Program-made: the position numbers and the translations under genes
NCBI RefSeq assembly: GCF_016595245.1
Contig: NZ_JAENHM010000072.1
Location: forward strand, 1-61,728
Direction: 5' to 3'
Source: Azospirillum endophyticum
Lineage (GTDB): Bacteria; Pseudomonadota; Alphaproteobacteria; Azospirillales; Azospirillaceae
Length of the DNA: 61,728 nucleotides
Notes under the pieces: model-generated
The model's input: only the letters and a program-made list of their open reading frames with translations
The model's database searches: none
What the model was told of the DNA's origin: nothing
In this document: one piece after another, positions 7,676-16,244 of the stretch
How the letters are laid out: the number at the start of each line of letters is the position of its first letter
Position numbering within the stretch: position 1 is the first letter of the stretch

Positions 7676-9508
7676 ATGTCCTTCCTCCTCGTCCAGGCCC
7701 TCAGCGGCCTCGCGACCGCGGCGACGCTGTTCCTGGTGTCGTCGGGGCTGACCATCGTGTTCGGCGTGACGCGGATCGTGAACTTCGCGCACGGCTCCTT
7801 CTACATGGTCGGCGCCTATGCCGGCTGGTCGCTGATCGAGCGGTTCGGTGGCTCGCCGGCCGGCTTCTGGGGCTCGGTCGCCGCCGCGGCGCTGGCGATG
7901 GGCGCTCTCGGCGCCGCGATGGAGATCGGGCTGCTGCGCCGGCTCTACCGCTCGCCGGAGCTGTTCCAGCTGCTGGGCACCTTCGGCGTCGTGCTGGTGG
8001 TGCAGGACCTGACCGCCTGGACCTGGGGGCCGGAGGATCTGCTGGGCCGCCGCGCGCCGGGGCTGAAAGGGTCCATCGATATCCTCGACCAGCCCTTCCC
8101 GCTCTACGACCTCGTGCTGATCGGGCTGGGGCCGCTGGTGCTCGGGTTGCTGTGGCTGCTGTTCAACCGCACCCGCTGGGGCACGCTGGTGCGGGCGGCG
8201 ACGCAGGACCGCGAGATGACCAGCGCGCTGGGCGTCGATCCGGCGCGGCTGTTCACCGGGGTGCTGTTCCTGGGCTGCGCGCTGGCCGGGCTGGGCGGCG
8301 CCCTGCAGGTCCCGCGCGAGGCGGTGACCCTGCAGATGGACATGGCGATCGTGGTGGAGGCCTTCGTCGTGGTGGTGGTCGGCGGCATGGGCAGCCTGAC
8401 CGGCGCCTTCCTCGCCTCCCTGCTGATCGGGCAGTTGCAGGCCTTCGGCATCTTGGTCTTCCCGCAGATCACGCTGGTTCTGGTCTTCCTGTTCATGGCG
8501 GTGGTGCTGGTGCTGCGCCCGCACGGCCTGCTCGGCCGGGCCGACGAGGTGCCGCCGACGGCACCCGCCACGGTGACCGTGCCGCTGTCGGCCGGACGCC
8601 ATGCCGGGACCTGGGCGCTGGCCCTGCTGGCAATCCTGGCCGCGGCACCGCTGGTCGCCGGCGATTACGCGCTGATCCTGCTGACCGAGGTGGTGATCCT
8701 CGCCTTGTTCGCCGCCAGCCTGCATCTGCTGATCGGGCTGGGCGGGCTGGTCTCCTTCGGCCATGCGGCGTGGTTCGGGCTGGGCGCCTATGGCTCGGCC
8801 CTGCTGGTCAAGCATCTGGGGGCGCCGATGCCGCTGGCCCTGGCGGGCGCGCCGGTGCTGGCCGGGTTGGGAGCGCTGGTGGCGGGCTGGTTCTGCGTGC
8901 GGCGCTCGGGCCTCTATTTCGCCATGCTGACGCTGGCCTTCGCGCAGATCGCCTGGTCGATCACCTTCCAATGGTATGCGGTGACCGGCGGCGACAACGG
9001 GATCCTCGGCGTCTGGCCGCCGGCCTGGGCGGCGGGCAAGGCGACGTACTACTGGCTGACGCTGGCTCTGTGCGGCGGGACGCTGTGGCTGCTGCGCCGG
9101 GCGGCCTTCGCCCCCTTCGGTTATGCGCTGCGGGCCGGGCGCGACTCAGGGCTCCGTGCCGAATCGGTGGGTATCGACACACGCCGTTTCCAGTGGATGG
9201 CCTTCGTCCTGGCCGGCACCGCGGCCGGTCTGGCCGGTGGGCTCTACGCCTTCGCCAAGGGCAGCGTCTTCCCCACCCTGCTGGCGGTGCCGCAATCGGT
9301 CGACGCGCTGGTGATGGTATTGATGGGCGGTATCCAGACCGTGGCCGGGCCGCTCGCCGGGGCCGTGGTCTTCCATCTGCTGGAGTCGGAGGTGATGAGC
9401 CTGACCGACTGGTGGCGGCTGGTGCTGGGCCTGATCATCGTCGCACTGGTGCTGGTCTTCCCCAGGGGGATCGTCGGCTTCCTCTCCGGCATCGGGAGGA
9501 GGGCATGA
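7676..9508 (+). CDS. Fused LivH-LivM branched-chain amino acid-type ABC permease
   Basis: Inner-membrane channel of the transporter. 610 residues, about twice a single permease. Residues 1-~290 match LivH-type permeases (SSGLTIVFGVTRIVNFAHGS, GTFGVVLVVQDL, VVVVGGMGSLTGAFLASLLI), and ~310-610 match LivM-type permeases (LHLLIGLGGLVSFGHAAWFG, FAMLTLAFAQIAWSITF, GLAGGLYAFAKG, LVMVLMGGIQTVAGPLAGAV). Each half carries about 8 hydrophobic helices. One polypeptide thus replaces the usual heterodimer. I chose the ATG at 7676 because the 12 codons before it lie in the repeat element. Its TGA overlaps the ATG of the next gene (9505), implying translational coupling. Confidence 0.92.
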   Translation: MSFLLVQALSGLATAATLFLVSSGLTIVFGVTRIVNFAHGSFYMVGAYAGWSLIERFGGSPAGFWGSVAAAALAMGALGAAMEIGLLRRLYRSPELFQLLGTFGVVLVVQDLTAWTWGPEDLLGRRAPGLKGSIDILDQPFPLYDLVLIGLGPLVLGLLWLLFNRTRWGTLVRAATQDREMTSALGVDPARLFTGVLFLGCALAGLGGALQVPREAVTLQMDMAIVVEAFVVVVVGGMGSLTGAFLASLLIGQLQAFGILVFPQITLVLVFLFMAVVLVLRPHGLLGRADEVPPTAPATVTVPLSAGRHAGTWALALLAILAAAPLVAGDYALILLTEVVILALFAASLHLLIGLGGLVSFGHAAWFGLGAYGSALLVKHLGAPMPLALAGAPVLAGLGALVAGWFCVRRSGLYFAMLTLAFAQIAWSITFQWYAVTGGDNGILGVWPPAWAAGKATYYWLTLALCGGTLWLLRRAAFAPFGYALRAGRDSGLRAESVGIDTRRFQWMAFVLAGTAAGLAGGLYAFAKGSVFPTLLAVPQSVDALVMVLMGGIQTVAGPLAGAVVFHLLESEVMSLTDWWRLVLGLIIVALVLVFPRGIVGFLSGIGRRA

Positions 9509-10248
9509 GCGAACTGGTGGTGCGCGACCTGCAACGCTCCTTCGGCGGAGTGCAGGCGGTCGGCGGCGTGTCCTTCACCCTGCGCTCCGGCGACCTGCTG
9601 GCGCTGATCGGCCCGAACGGTGCCGGCAAGAGCACCTGCTTCAACCTGCTGAACGGCCAGCTCAAGCCCGATTCCGGATCGGTCAGGCTGGACGGCACGG
9701 AGCTCGTCGGGCTGCCGCCGCGGCGCATCTGGGCGCTGGGGGTCGGACGCACCTTCCAGATCACCGCGACCTTCGCCTCGATGACGGTGGCGGAGAATGT
9801 CCAGATGGTGCTGCTGTCGCGCGCCCGCCGGCTGTTCGGCCTGTGGCGTCCGGCCGCCGCCCAGTTCCGCGAGCCGGCGCTGGCCCTGCTGGAGCGGGTC
9901 GGCATGGCCACCCAGGCCGACCGCCCCTGCGGCGTGCTGGCCTATGGTGACGTCAAGCGGGTCGAACTGGCGATGGCACTGGCGAGCGCGCCGACGGTGC
10001 TGCTGATGGACGAGCCGACCGCCGGCATGGCGCCTGCCGAACGCCTCGCCCTGATGGCGCTGACGGCGGAGCTGGTGCGCGAGCGCGGCCTCGCCGTGCT
10101 GTTCACCGAGCATGACATGGACGTCGTCTTCGGCCACGCCACCCGCGTGCTGGTGCTCGACCGCGGCCGGCTGATCGCGGAAGGCTCGCCGGATCAGGTG
10201 CGCGCCGATCCCCGCGTGCAGTCCGTCTATCTGGGAGGCGAAGCGTGA
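9505..10248 (+). CDS. ABC transporter ATP-binding protein, LivG type
   Basis: First ATPase of the branched-chain amino acid-type transporter, on the cytoplasmic face of the fused permease. 247 residues. Walker A GPNGAGKSTCFNLLNG (residues ~37-52), an extended Q-loop region GVGRTFQITATFASMTVAEN, signature-like LAYGDVKRVELAMALAS (LivG proteins usually show SYGxxRxLE here), Walker B VLLMDEPTAGM and the switch histidine in LFTEHDMDVVFG. A GGGAGGAGGG ribosome binding site precedes the ATG, which overlaps the permease stop by 4 nt. The stop overlaps the next gene in the same way, so stoichiometric translation is likely. Confidence 0.93.
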   Translation: MSELVVRDLQRSFGGVQAVGGVSFTLRSGDLLALIGPNGAGKSTCFNLLNGQLKPDSGSVRLDGTELVGLPPRRIWALGVGRTFQITATFASMTVAENVQMVLLSRARRLFGLWRPAAAQFREPALALLERVGMATQADRPCGVLAYGDVKRVELAMALASAPTVLLMDEPTAGMAPAERLALMALTAELVRERGLAVLFTEHDMDVVFGHATRVLVLDRGRLIAEGSPDQVRADPRVQSVYLGGEA

Positions 10249-10958
10249 GCGAACCGCTGCTGACGGTGGACGGTCTCCAGGCCTGGTACGGCCGCGCCCA
10301 TATCCTCGACGGGATCGCCCTGACCGTCGGCCGTGGCGAGGTGGTGGCGCTGATGGGCCGCAACGGCGCCGGCAAGACCACCACGCTGAAGGCGATCATG
10401 GGGCTGGTGGAGCGGCGTGCCGCGACCCTGCGCTTCGACGGCCGCGACCTGTCGGCCCTGCCCGCCCATCGGGTCGCCCGGCTCGGCGTCGGCTATGTCC
10501 CGGAGGACCGCCGCATCTTCGCCGACCTGACGGTGGAGGAGAATCTGGAGGTCGGTCGCCAGCCGCCCCGCCCCGGCGCCCCGGCCTGGACACCGGAGAA
10601 GCTGTTCGCCCTGTTCCCCAACCTCGCGGAGATGCGCGGCCGCCGCGGCACCCGGATGAGCGGCGGCGAACAGCAGATGCTGACGCTGGCCCGCACGCTG
10701 ATGGGCAACCCGTCGCTGCTGCTGCTCGACGAACCGTCGGAAGGACTGGCGCCGCTGATCGTCCGGCAGATGGCCGAGGCGGTGCGGCGGCTGAAGGCGG
10801 AGGGGCTGTCGGTGCTGCTGTCCGAGCAGAGCCTGTCCTTCGCGTCGGCCGTCGCCGACCGCGCCTGCGTCATTGAGACCGGCCGGCCGCGCTGGACCGG
10901 CACGATGGCGGAGTTGATGGCGGATGACGGGGTGAGGGCGGCCTATCTGGCGGTGTGA
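10245..10958 (+). CDS. ABC transporter ATP-binding protein, LivF type
   Basis: Second ATPase of the same transporter, pairing with the LivG-type subunit. 237 residues, the normal LivF length. Walker A GRNGAGKTTTLKAIMGL, the LivF-typical segment GVGYVPEDRRIFADLTVEEN, signature MSGGEQQMLTLARTLMGNP, Walker B LLLLDEPSEGLAP and the end motif LLSEQSLSFA in the switch region (LivF proteins often have E-Q-N here where most ABC ATPases have a histidine). GTG start at 10245, overlapping the stop of the LivG gene; the ribosome binding site GGGAGG lies inside that gene. Last gene of the operon. Confidence 0.93.
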   Translation: MSEPLLTVDGLQAWYGRAHILDGIALTVGRGEVVALMGRNGAGKTTTLKAIMGLVERRAATLRFDGRDLSALPAHRVARLGVGYVPEDRRIFADLTVEENLEVGRQPPRPGAPAWTPEKLFALFPNLAEMRGRRGTRMSGGEQQMLTLARTLMGNPSLLLLDEPSEGLAPLIVRQMAEAVRRLKAEGLSVLLSEQSLSFASAVADRACVIETGRPRWTGTMAELMADDGVRAAYLAV

Positions 10959-10990
10959 CCGCCCCCTCCCCCGCCCCCAGGAGAGGGATA

Positions 10991-12016
10991 TCACTGCCCG
11001 GCGATGCTGAGGTCCATCACCGACTTGGGATCCAGCGCCTTGTCGACCTGCCCTTCCGACTGCCAGAACTTCACTTGGTTGACGATGTCATCCACCAGCA
11101 GGCGGGCCTGCGGGTCGACATAGGGCAGGCCGGCGGCGACGATGTCGGGCTTCTGCTTGGTGGCGTCGGCGATGATGCCCAGCAGCTCGTCATAGCCGGG
11201 ACCCTTGACCAGATTGCCCGCCGCGTCCTTGCCGTTGAAGGCGGCGTGGTATTCGGCCAGCGCGGTCTTGTAGGCGCGGACGAACTTCTCCACCAGCGGC
11301 CGGCGGTCCTTCATCGTCTTCGGCGCGGTGAACAGCGCGCCGAGTTGCCAGGGCGTCTCGTCGCCGACCCAGCCCAGCATCTTGCCGGCGCCGTCGGCGA
11401 CCAGCTGCCGCGACACGGTGGACGGCGCGATGATGGCATCGACCTGACCGCCCTTGAAGGCTGCGACCATCTTCGGCACGTCCTGCAACGGCACCATGGT
11501 CACGTCCTTGACCGTGAAGCCGTGCTTCTGCGCCAGAAGCCCGATCATGTAGTGGAAGGTCGAGCCGACGGTGGTGATGGCGATCCGCTTGCCCTTCAGG
11601 TCGGCCGGCGTCTTCAACCCGGCATCGAAGGCGGCGTTGGTCGCGAGGTAGGCGCTCAGAGGGAAGCTCGGCTCGTCGCGGCTCTGCGCCGCGATGATGG
11701 TGACGGCGCCCTTGGAGGCGAGGTTGTAGAAGCCGGCGGTCAGGCCGGTGACGCCGAAATCGGCATCGCCCGAGGTCACCGCGACCGGCACCTGCTGGGC
11801 CGAGGTGAACATCTTCAGCTCGACATCCAGCCCCTCCTTCTCGAAATAGCCCTTCGCCTTGGCGATGAAGATCGGCCCGGAGGAGGACAGCGCCAGCACG
11901 CCGACCGTCGCCTTCTCCAGCGGCTGCGCCAGCGCGGCGGACATCGGGATGCCGGCGGCGAAGGCCGCACCGGCAGTGGCGATCACGGCGCGCCGGGTGA
12001 GGCGGGCGAGGGTCAT
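10991..12016 (-). CDS. NitT/TauT-type ABC transporter substrate-binding protein
   Basis: Periplasmic binding protein of the NMT1/SsuA-like group, which bind sulfonates, nitrate, pyrimidines, thiamin precursors or aromatic acids. 341 residues. The N-terminus LTRRAVIATAGAAFAAG has a twin-arginine-like pair, so Tat export is possible. Family features: ATVGVLALSSSGPIFIAKAK, GYFEKEGLDVELKMFTSAQQ, VTSGDADFGVTGLTAGFYNL, LKGKRIAITTVGSTFHYMIG and VPKMVAAFKGGQVDAIIAPS. It is the last gene of a minus-strand operon ATPase-permease-binding protein (13656 to 10991). It converges with the LivF-type gene with only 32 bp between. No riboswitch or pathway gene nearby fixes the ligand. Confidence 0.9.
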   Translation of the reverse strand: MTLARLTRRAVIATAGAAFAAGIPMSAALAQPLEKATVGVLALSSSGPIFIAKAKGYFEKEGLDVELKMFTSAQQVPVAVTSGDADFGVTGLTAGFYNLASKGAVTIIAAQSRDEPSFPLSAYLATNAAFDAGLKTPADLKGKRIAITTVGSTFHYMIGLLAQKHGFTVKDVTMVPLQDVPKMVAAFKGGQVDAIIAPSTVSRQLVADGAGKMLGWVGDETPWQLGALFTAPKTMKDRRPLVEKFVRAYKTALAEYHAAFNGKDAAGNLVKGPGYDELLGIIADATKQKPDIVAAGLPYVDPQARLLVDDIVNQVKFWQSEGQVDKALDPKSVMDLSIAGQ

Positions 12017-12062
12017 GGACGGAAATCCTCCCGATGGATGGTTCAGGTTTCTTAGGAGTGGA

Positions 12063-12890
12063 TCAGCGCCAGTTCAGCAGGCGCCGTTCGAGCTGCGACA
12101 GCACGGTGCCGATGGCCAGCCCCAGCAGCGACAGCACCAGCACGCCGGCCAGAAGCGTGTCGGTCTGCATCAGGTTGCCGGCCATCAGCACGAAGGCGCC
12201 GATGCCGTACTCCGCCCCGATCATCTCGGCCGCCACCACCAGGATCAGCGCGATGGACGCGGTGATGCGGAATCCCGCCAGGATGCCCGGCAGGGCGCCC
12301 GGCAGGACGATGGAGCGCAGGATCGACCGCCAGGGCAGGCCGAAGCTCTGCGCCATGCGGATCAGGTTGCGCGGCACCTGGTCGATGGCGCTGTAGGTGG
12401 CGATGACGGTGGGGAAGAAGACGCCGAAGCCGATGGTGGCGAATTTCGACGGCTCGCCGATGCCGAACCACAGGATGAACAGCGGCAGGAGCGCGATCTT
12501 CGGAATCGGGAAGAAGGCCGACACCAGCGGCACCCCCACCGCGCGGGCGGTGGAGAAGATGCCCATGGCGAAGCCGACCAGCATGCCGCCCGCGGTGCCC
12601 AGCACCCAGCCGACGGCGATTCGCCCCAGCGACGCCTTCAGGTTCAGCCACAGCGATCCGTCGGTCACCATGCCGACCAGCGCATGCCCGACGGCGCTCG
12701 GCGGCGGCAGGAACAGCGGGCTGGCGAGACCGAGGCGGCTCGCCCCCTCCCACAGCGCGATCAGCACGGCGAAGGCGGCCAGCGCCGCCCAGGGATGGCG
12801 CTTCACGGTGAAGCCGCCGCCACGGAATCGGACCGGCTGGCCCAGGGATGACGCGGTCGAAACCGCGGTCGGGTTCAGGCTGTCAGGCAC
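12063..12890 (-). CDS. NitT/TauT-type ABC transporter permease
   Basis: Inner-membrane permease (BPD_transp_1) of the module formed with the genes at 10991 and 12883. 275 residues with about six hydrophobic helices. Its cytoplasmic EAA-like coupling loop is visible as AQSFGLPWRSILRSIVLPGA followed by LPGILAGFRI, which contacts the ATPase. Upstream periplasmic-edge features typical of SsuC/TauC relatives are present: LFLPPPSAVGHALVGM and AVGVPLVSAFFPIPKIALLP. The start at 12890 overlaps the end of the ATPase gene (12883) by 8 nt, suggesting coupling. Confidence 0.92.
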   Translation of the reverse strand: MPDSLNPTAVSTASSLGQPVRFRGGGFTVKRHPWAALAAFAVLIALWEGASRLGLASPLFLPPPSAVGHALVGMVTDGSLWLNLKASLGRIAVGWVLGTAGGMLVGFAMGIFSTARAVGVPLVSAFFPIPKIALLPLFILWFGIGEPSKFATIGFGVFFPTVIATYSAIDQVPRNLIRMAQSFGLPWRSILRSIVLPGALPGILAGFRITASIALILVVAAEMIGAEYGIGAFVLMAGNLMQTDTLLAGVLVLSLLGLAIGTVLSQLERRLLNWR

Positions 12891-13656
12891 GGGCGATCTC
12901 CCGGTCGGCCATCTGGGCTTCGGCCTTCATCAGGTGCCAGAGGCGGTCGCGCACTTCAGCGAGATGGGCCTGGGCCGACGGCTCCTGCCGGCGCTCCCGC
13001 GGCTCCTCGATGGTGACCAGTTCGCGGATGCGGCCGGGACGGCGGCTCAGCACGCAGACGCGGTCGGCCAGCCGCAGCGCCTCGTCCAGATTGTGGGTGA
13101 CGTAGAGGGCGGTGGTCTTCTCCCGCCGCCACAGCTCCAGGAAATCATCCATCAGCAATTCGCGCGTCTGGGCATCCAGCGCCGACAGCGGCTCGTCCAG
13201 CAGCAGCATGGCCGGGCGCACCGCCAGCGCGCGGGCGATGCCGACCCGCTGGCGCATGCCGCCGGACAGCTGCTTGGGCAATGCCTGGCGGAACTCCCAC
13301 AGCCCCATGCGGCGGAGACCGCTGTCGATGCGCTCGCGCCGTTCGGCGGCGGAGAGCGGGTGATGCTCCAGCACCAGGCCGACATTGTCCTCCACGCTGC
13401 GCCAGGGCAGCAGGGCGAAGTCCTGGAAGATGAAGGTGATCGGATTGAGGCAGCCGTCGGGCACCTCCCCCTCCACCCGGATGCTGCCGGAGCTCGGAGC
13501 GACGATGCCGCCGGCGATGCCGAGCAGCGTCGATTTCCCGCAGCCGCTGGGACCGATCACCGCCAGGATTTCTCCCTCCGCCAGCGTCAGGTCGATGCCG
13601 TCCAGGACGGTCAGATCGTCATAGCGGTGGGTGAGATCGGAAACGAGGAGCCTCAT
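12883..13656 (-). CDS. NitT/TauT-type ABC transporter ATP-binding protein
   Basis: Cytoplasmic ATPase of the module. 257 residues. Walker A IGPSGCGKSTLLGIAGG, Q-loop ITFIFQDFALLPWRSVEDNV, signature LSGGMRQRVGIARALAV, Walker B MLLLDEPLSALDAQ and H-loop ALYVTHNLDEALRLADRV. These match SsuB/TauB/NrtD relatives. It is the first gene of the three-gene unit. The 176-bp gap upstream holds an exact palindrome (13769-13784) that could be an operator. Confidence 0.93.
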   Translation of the reverse strand: MRLLVSDLTHRYDDLTVLDGIDLTLAEGEILAVIGPSGCGKSTLLGIAGGIVAPSSGSIRVEGEVPDGCLNPITFIFQDFALLPWRSVEDNVGLVLEHHPLSAAERRERIDSGLRRMGLWEFRQALPKQLSGGMRQRVGIARALAVRPAMLLLDEPLSALDAQTRELLMDDFLELWRREKTTALYVTHNLDEALRLADRVCVLSRRPGRIRELVTIEEPRERRQEPSAQAHLAEVRDRLWHLMKAEAQMADREIARA

Positions 13657-13768
13657 CGCGCCCTTTTTTGCCTGTACCTTCTGCCGGGAGGGTCCGACTG
13701 TTCGTTGGGCCGGCCACTATAGCGCGGCGTTCCGGCAACGGAGAGGAGAAATCCACCCCGCATTCCAG

Positions 13769-13784
13769 CCATACGGCAGTATGG
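13769..13784. promoter_or_regulatory. Possible operator palindrome
   Basis: CCATAC-GGCA-GTATGG, exact 6-bp arms, 113 bp upstream of the ATPase start at 13656 and beyond the stop of the small gene at 13833. Position and symmetry suit a dimeric regulator of the 13656-10991 operon. No regulator gene is adjacent. Confidence 0.35.
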
Positions 13785-13832
13785 TAGTGGCCGAAAGACG
13801 TCCAGACGCCGTCGGCTTCGCGACAGGGATCG

Positions 13833-14165
13833 TCAGGCGATTCCGGTGACCGGACCGCCGCCGGCCGGCAGGTCCAGCGCCCGCAACGCGGCGGCACAGC
13901 GGCCGACCGCGGCCTCCGCCAAGGCGTGGCGCTCGCCGAGCCCGGCCTCTTCCACCTCGTCGGGGGTCATCGCCTGCAACAGGACGCGGAGGGTGCGGAC
14001 ATAGGTGCGCAGAAGCGTGGCTTCCTCGGCATGATTGCCCAAAAAGCCGGCACGCCCGGCGGTGCGCAGGGCAGTCAATTCGCCATCCAGCGAGATCGCG
14101 GCCATCTCGATGGCCTGGAGCGCCCGCGTCAGGCGGATGTGCTTCAGAACGACGACGTCGGCCAT
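13833..14165 (-). CDS. Small helical protein of unknown function between two ABC modules (110 aa)
   Basis: Not recognised. 110 residues, mostly predicted helical and Ala/Leu-rich (HIRLTRALQAIEMAAISLDG, EATLLRTYVRTLRVLLQAM), with no signal or membrane segment. The start at 14165 (MADVVVLKH) follows an excellent GGGGAGGTGGGC ribosome binding site; an upstream in-frame start at 14213 has none. It lies 70 bp after the permease gene ending at 14236, on the same strand, so it may be the last gene of the 17100-13833 operon. A regulatory or accessory role for that transporter would be guesswork. Confidence 0.65.
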   Translation of the reverse strand: MADVVVLKHIRLTRALQAIEMAAISLDGELTALRTAGRAGFLGNHAEEATLLRTYVRTLRVLLQAMTPDEVEEAGLGERHALAEAAVGRCAAALRALDLPAGGGPVTGIA

Positions 14166-14235
14166 GCCCACCTCCCCTGCCGGCTGCAACGGCGGGATCG
14201 AAGCAACGGGCATGCCAGCGCCGCTCCCCCGACGT

Positions 14236-15384
14236 TTAGCGCCGGCGCATCGACGGATGCCAGGCGGTCGTCACCCGCTCCAGCAATGCCAGGCCGCCAT
14301 AGAGGCCGGAGCCGGTCAGCGCCGCCACCGCGATGGTCGCCCAGACGATGTCCAGGTTCATCCGCGCCACCTCGGTGGAGATGCGGAAGCCCATGCCGAC
14401 CACCGGTGTCCCGAAGAACTCGGCGACAATGGCGCCGATCAGCGCCAGGGTGGAGTTGATCTTCAACCCGTTGAACAGGAAGGGCAGCGCGTTGGGCAGC
14501 CGCAGCTTGACCAGCGTGCGGCCATAGCCGGCGGCATAGCTGCGCATCAGGTCGAGCTGGATGCGCTCCGAATTGCCGAGACCCGCCAGCGTGTTGATCA
14601 GCATCGGGAAAAAGGTCATGACGACGATGACCGCGGCCTTGGATTGCCAGTCGAAGCCGAACCACATCACCATGATCGGGGCGATGCCCACCACCGGAAT
14701 GGCGCTGGCGAGATTGCCGAGCGGCAGCAATCCGCGGGCAAGAAAGGGCACGCGGTCGGCAAGGATTGCCACCAGAAAGCCGGCGCCGCAGCCCATGACG
14801 TAGCCGCGCAGGACGGAGGTCAGCACGGTCTGGCGGAAATCGTCCCACAGGACCGGCGCGTTGGCGGCCAGCGCCGAAGCGATGCGGCTGGGCGGCGGCA
14901 ACAGGATCGCCGGCACCTGGAAACCGCGGACCAGCACCTCCCACCCGACCAGCAGGCCGAGCCCGAACAGGCCGGGAACGATGACGGCGCGGGTCCAGCC
15001 CGGCACCCCGGACAGCACCCCCATCACGCGCCACAACAGCAGCGTCGCCGCCACCAGAAACAGCCACAGCCCCCAGCCGGCCGACAGGTCCAGCCCTTCC
15101 TTCATCAGGTACAGCGGCAAGAGCCACGCCAGCGCCACGCCGGCCAGTTCCACCCAGGCCCCCCAGACCCGCTTCGGCGCGGCGCGGCCGGCGACGACCG
15201 TCAGCAGCACCCCGCTCAGGAACAGCGGCGCCATCGTCCCGCCGAGCCAGCCGACGGGCGCGCCATCCCTTGCTCCGAGCGGCAGCATGAATGCGGCCAA
15301 TGCCGGCAGCGCGATGGCGACCAGCATCCAATCGGCGGCGTTGCGCAGGCTGGTGCGATGGGAATTCGTCGTCATGTCGCTCAT
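14236..15384 (-). CDS. ABC transporter permease with extra N-terminal membrane domain (NitT/TauT type)
   Basis: Inner-membrane permease. 382 residues, about 120 more than the related permease at 12063. The extra N-terminal part holds roughly four hydrophobic segments (WMLVAIALPALAAFMLPLG, LFLSGVLLTVVAG, GVALAWLLPLYL, WLFLVAATLLLWRVMG). The permease proper then begins near LFGLGLLVGWEVLVRG with FQVPAILLPPPSRI. The EAA-type loop is AAGYGRTLVKLRLPNALPFL. The start at 15384 overlaps the stop of the preceding permease (15381) by 4 nt (ATGA). Two dissimilar permeases in tandem suggest a heterodimeric channel, unlike the usual homodimer of this class. Confidence 0.88.
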   Translation of the reverse strand: MSDMTTNSHRTSLRNAADWMLVAIALPALAAFMLPLGARDGAPVGWLGGTMAPLFLSGVLLTVVAGRAAPKRVWGAWVELAGVALAWLLPLYLMKEGLDLSAGWGLWLFLVAATLLLWRVMGVLSGVPGWTRAVIVPGLFGLGLLVGWEVLVRGFQVPAILLPPPSRIASALAANAPVLWDDFRQTVLTSVLRGYVMGCGAGFLVAILADRVPFLARGLLPLGNLASAIPVVGIAPIMVMWFGFDWQSKAAVIVVMTFFPMLINTLAGLGNSERIQLDLMRSYAAGYGRTLVKLRLPNALPFLFNGLKINSTLALIGAIVAEFFGTPVVGMGFRISTEVARMNLDIVWATIAVAALTGSGLYGGLALLERVTTAWHPSMRRR

Positions 15385-16244
15385 CGCGCACCCGCCCGGC
15401 CCAGCAGGACCAGTTCCAGCCCGCGCACCACGGCGATCAACGCCACCGACAACAGCGAGGCCATGATCAGCGCCGCCCAGATCTGCACGGTCTGGCCGTA
15501 ATAGGATCCCGACAGCAGCCGCGCCCCCAACCCGGCCTGCCCGCCGGTCGGCAGCTCGCCGACGATGGCGCCGACCACGCTGATGGCGACCGAAACCTTG
15601 AGGCTGGCGAACAGGAAGGGCATGGAGGCCGGAAGCCGCAGCGACCAGAAGGCGCGCATCCCGCTCGCCGAGTAGGTCCGCATCAGGTCGAGCCACAAGG
15701 GATCGGCGGAGCGCAGCCCCTTCACCATGCCGACGGTGATCGGGAAGAAGCAGAGATACATGCAGATCACCGCCTTCGGCAGCAGCCCGGTCAGCCCGAT
15801 GTTGCCGAGGATGACGACGATCATCGGCGCGATCGCCAGGATCGGGATGGTCTGGGACGCGATGACCCAAGGCAGCAGGCTGGCTTCCAGCGTGCGGGTA
15901 TAGACGATCCCGGCGGCCAGCAGGATGCCCAGAACCAACCCCATCGCCAGCCCGGTCAGGGCCGCCTCCGCCGTCACCCAGGCATGGAACAGCAGGTTGC
16001 GCGGACTGGTCGGCGCATAGCCGGACAGGGACGTCCACAGCTCCACCACCACCTGGTCGGGGGTGGGCAGGATCGGCCGCTTCATCGCATAGGCCTGGGC
16101 CAGGACGTCGCCGAAACCGGCGGGCTTGTTGGCGCGCACCAGCGTCTCCGCCGCCTGCGGCCAGTTCAGCCACGCCGCCCCGGCGTACCAGGCCGCCAGC
16201 AGGAGCAGCGTCATCACGGTGACGGGAAGCGCACGCTTAATCAT
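15381..16244 (-). CDS. ABC transporter permease (NitT/TauT type)
   Basis: Inner-membrane permease, 287 residues, about six helices. Typical start-region features are a single early helix (LPVTVMTLLLLAAWYAGAAW) and PILPTPDQVVVELWTSLSGY. The coupling loop is SASGMRAFWSLRLPASMPFL. It probably pairs with the permease encoded immediately downstream (14236) and with the ATPase upstream (16237); both junctions overlap by a few bases (8 nt with the ATPase gene). No binding protein is encoded in this unit. Confidence 0.9.
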   Translation of the reverse strand: MIKRALPVTVMTLLLLAAWYAGAAWLNWPQAAETLVRANKPAGFGDVLAQAYAMKRPILPTPDQVVVELWTSLSGYAPTSPRNLLFHAWVTAEAALTGLAMGLVLGILLAAGIVYTRTLEASLLPWVIASQTIPILAIAPMIVVILGNIGLTGLLPKAVICMYLCFFPITVGMVKGLRSADPLWLDLMRTYSASGMRAFWSLRLPASMPFLFASLKVSVAISVVGAIVGELPTGGQAGLGARLLSGSYYGQTVQIWAALIMASLLSVALIAVVRGLELVLLGRAGAR

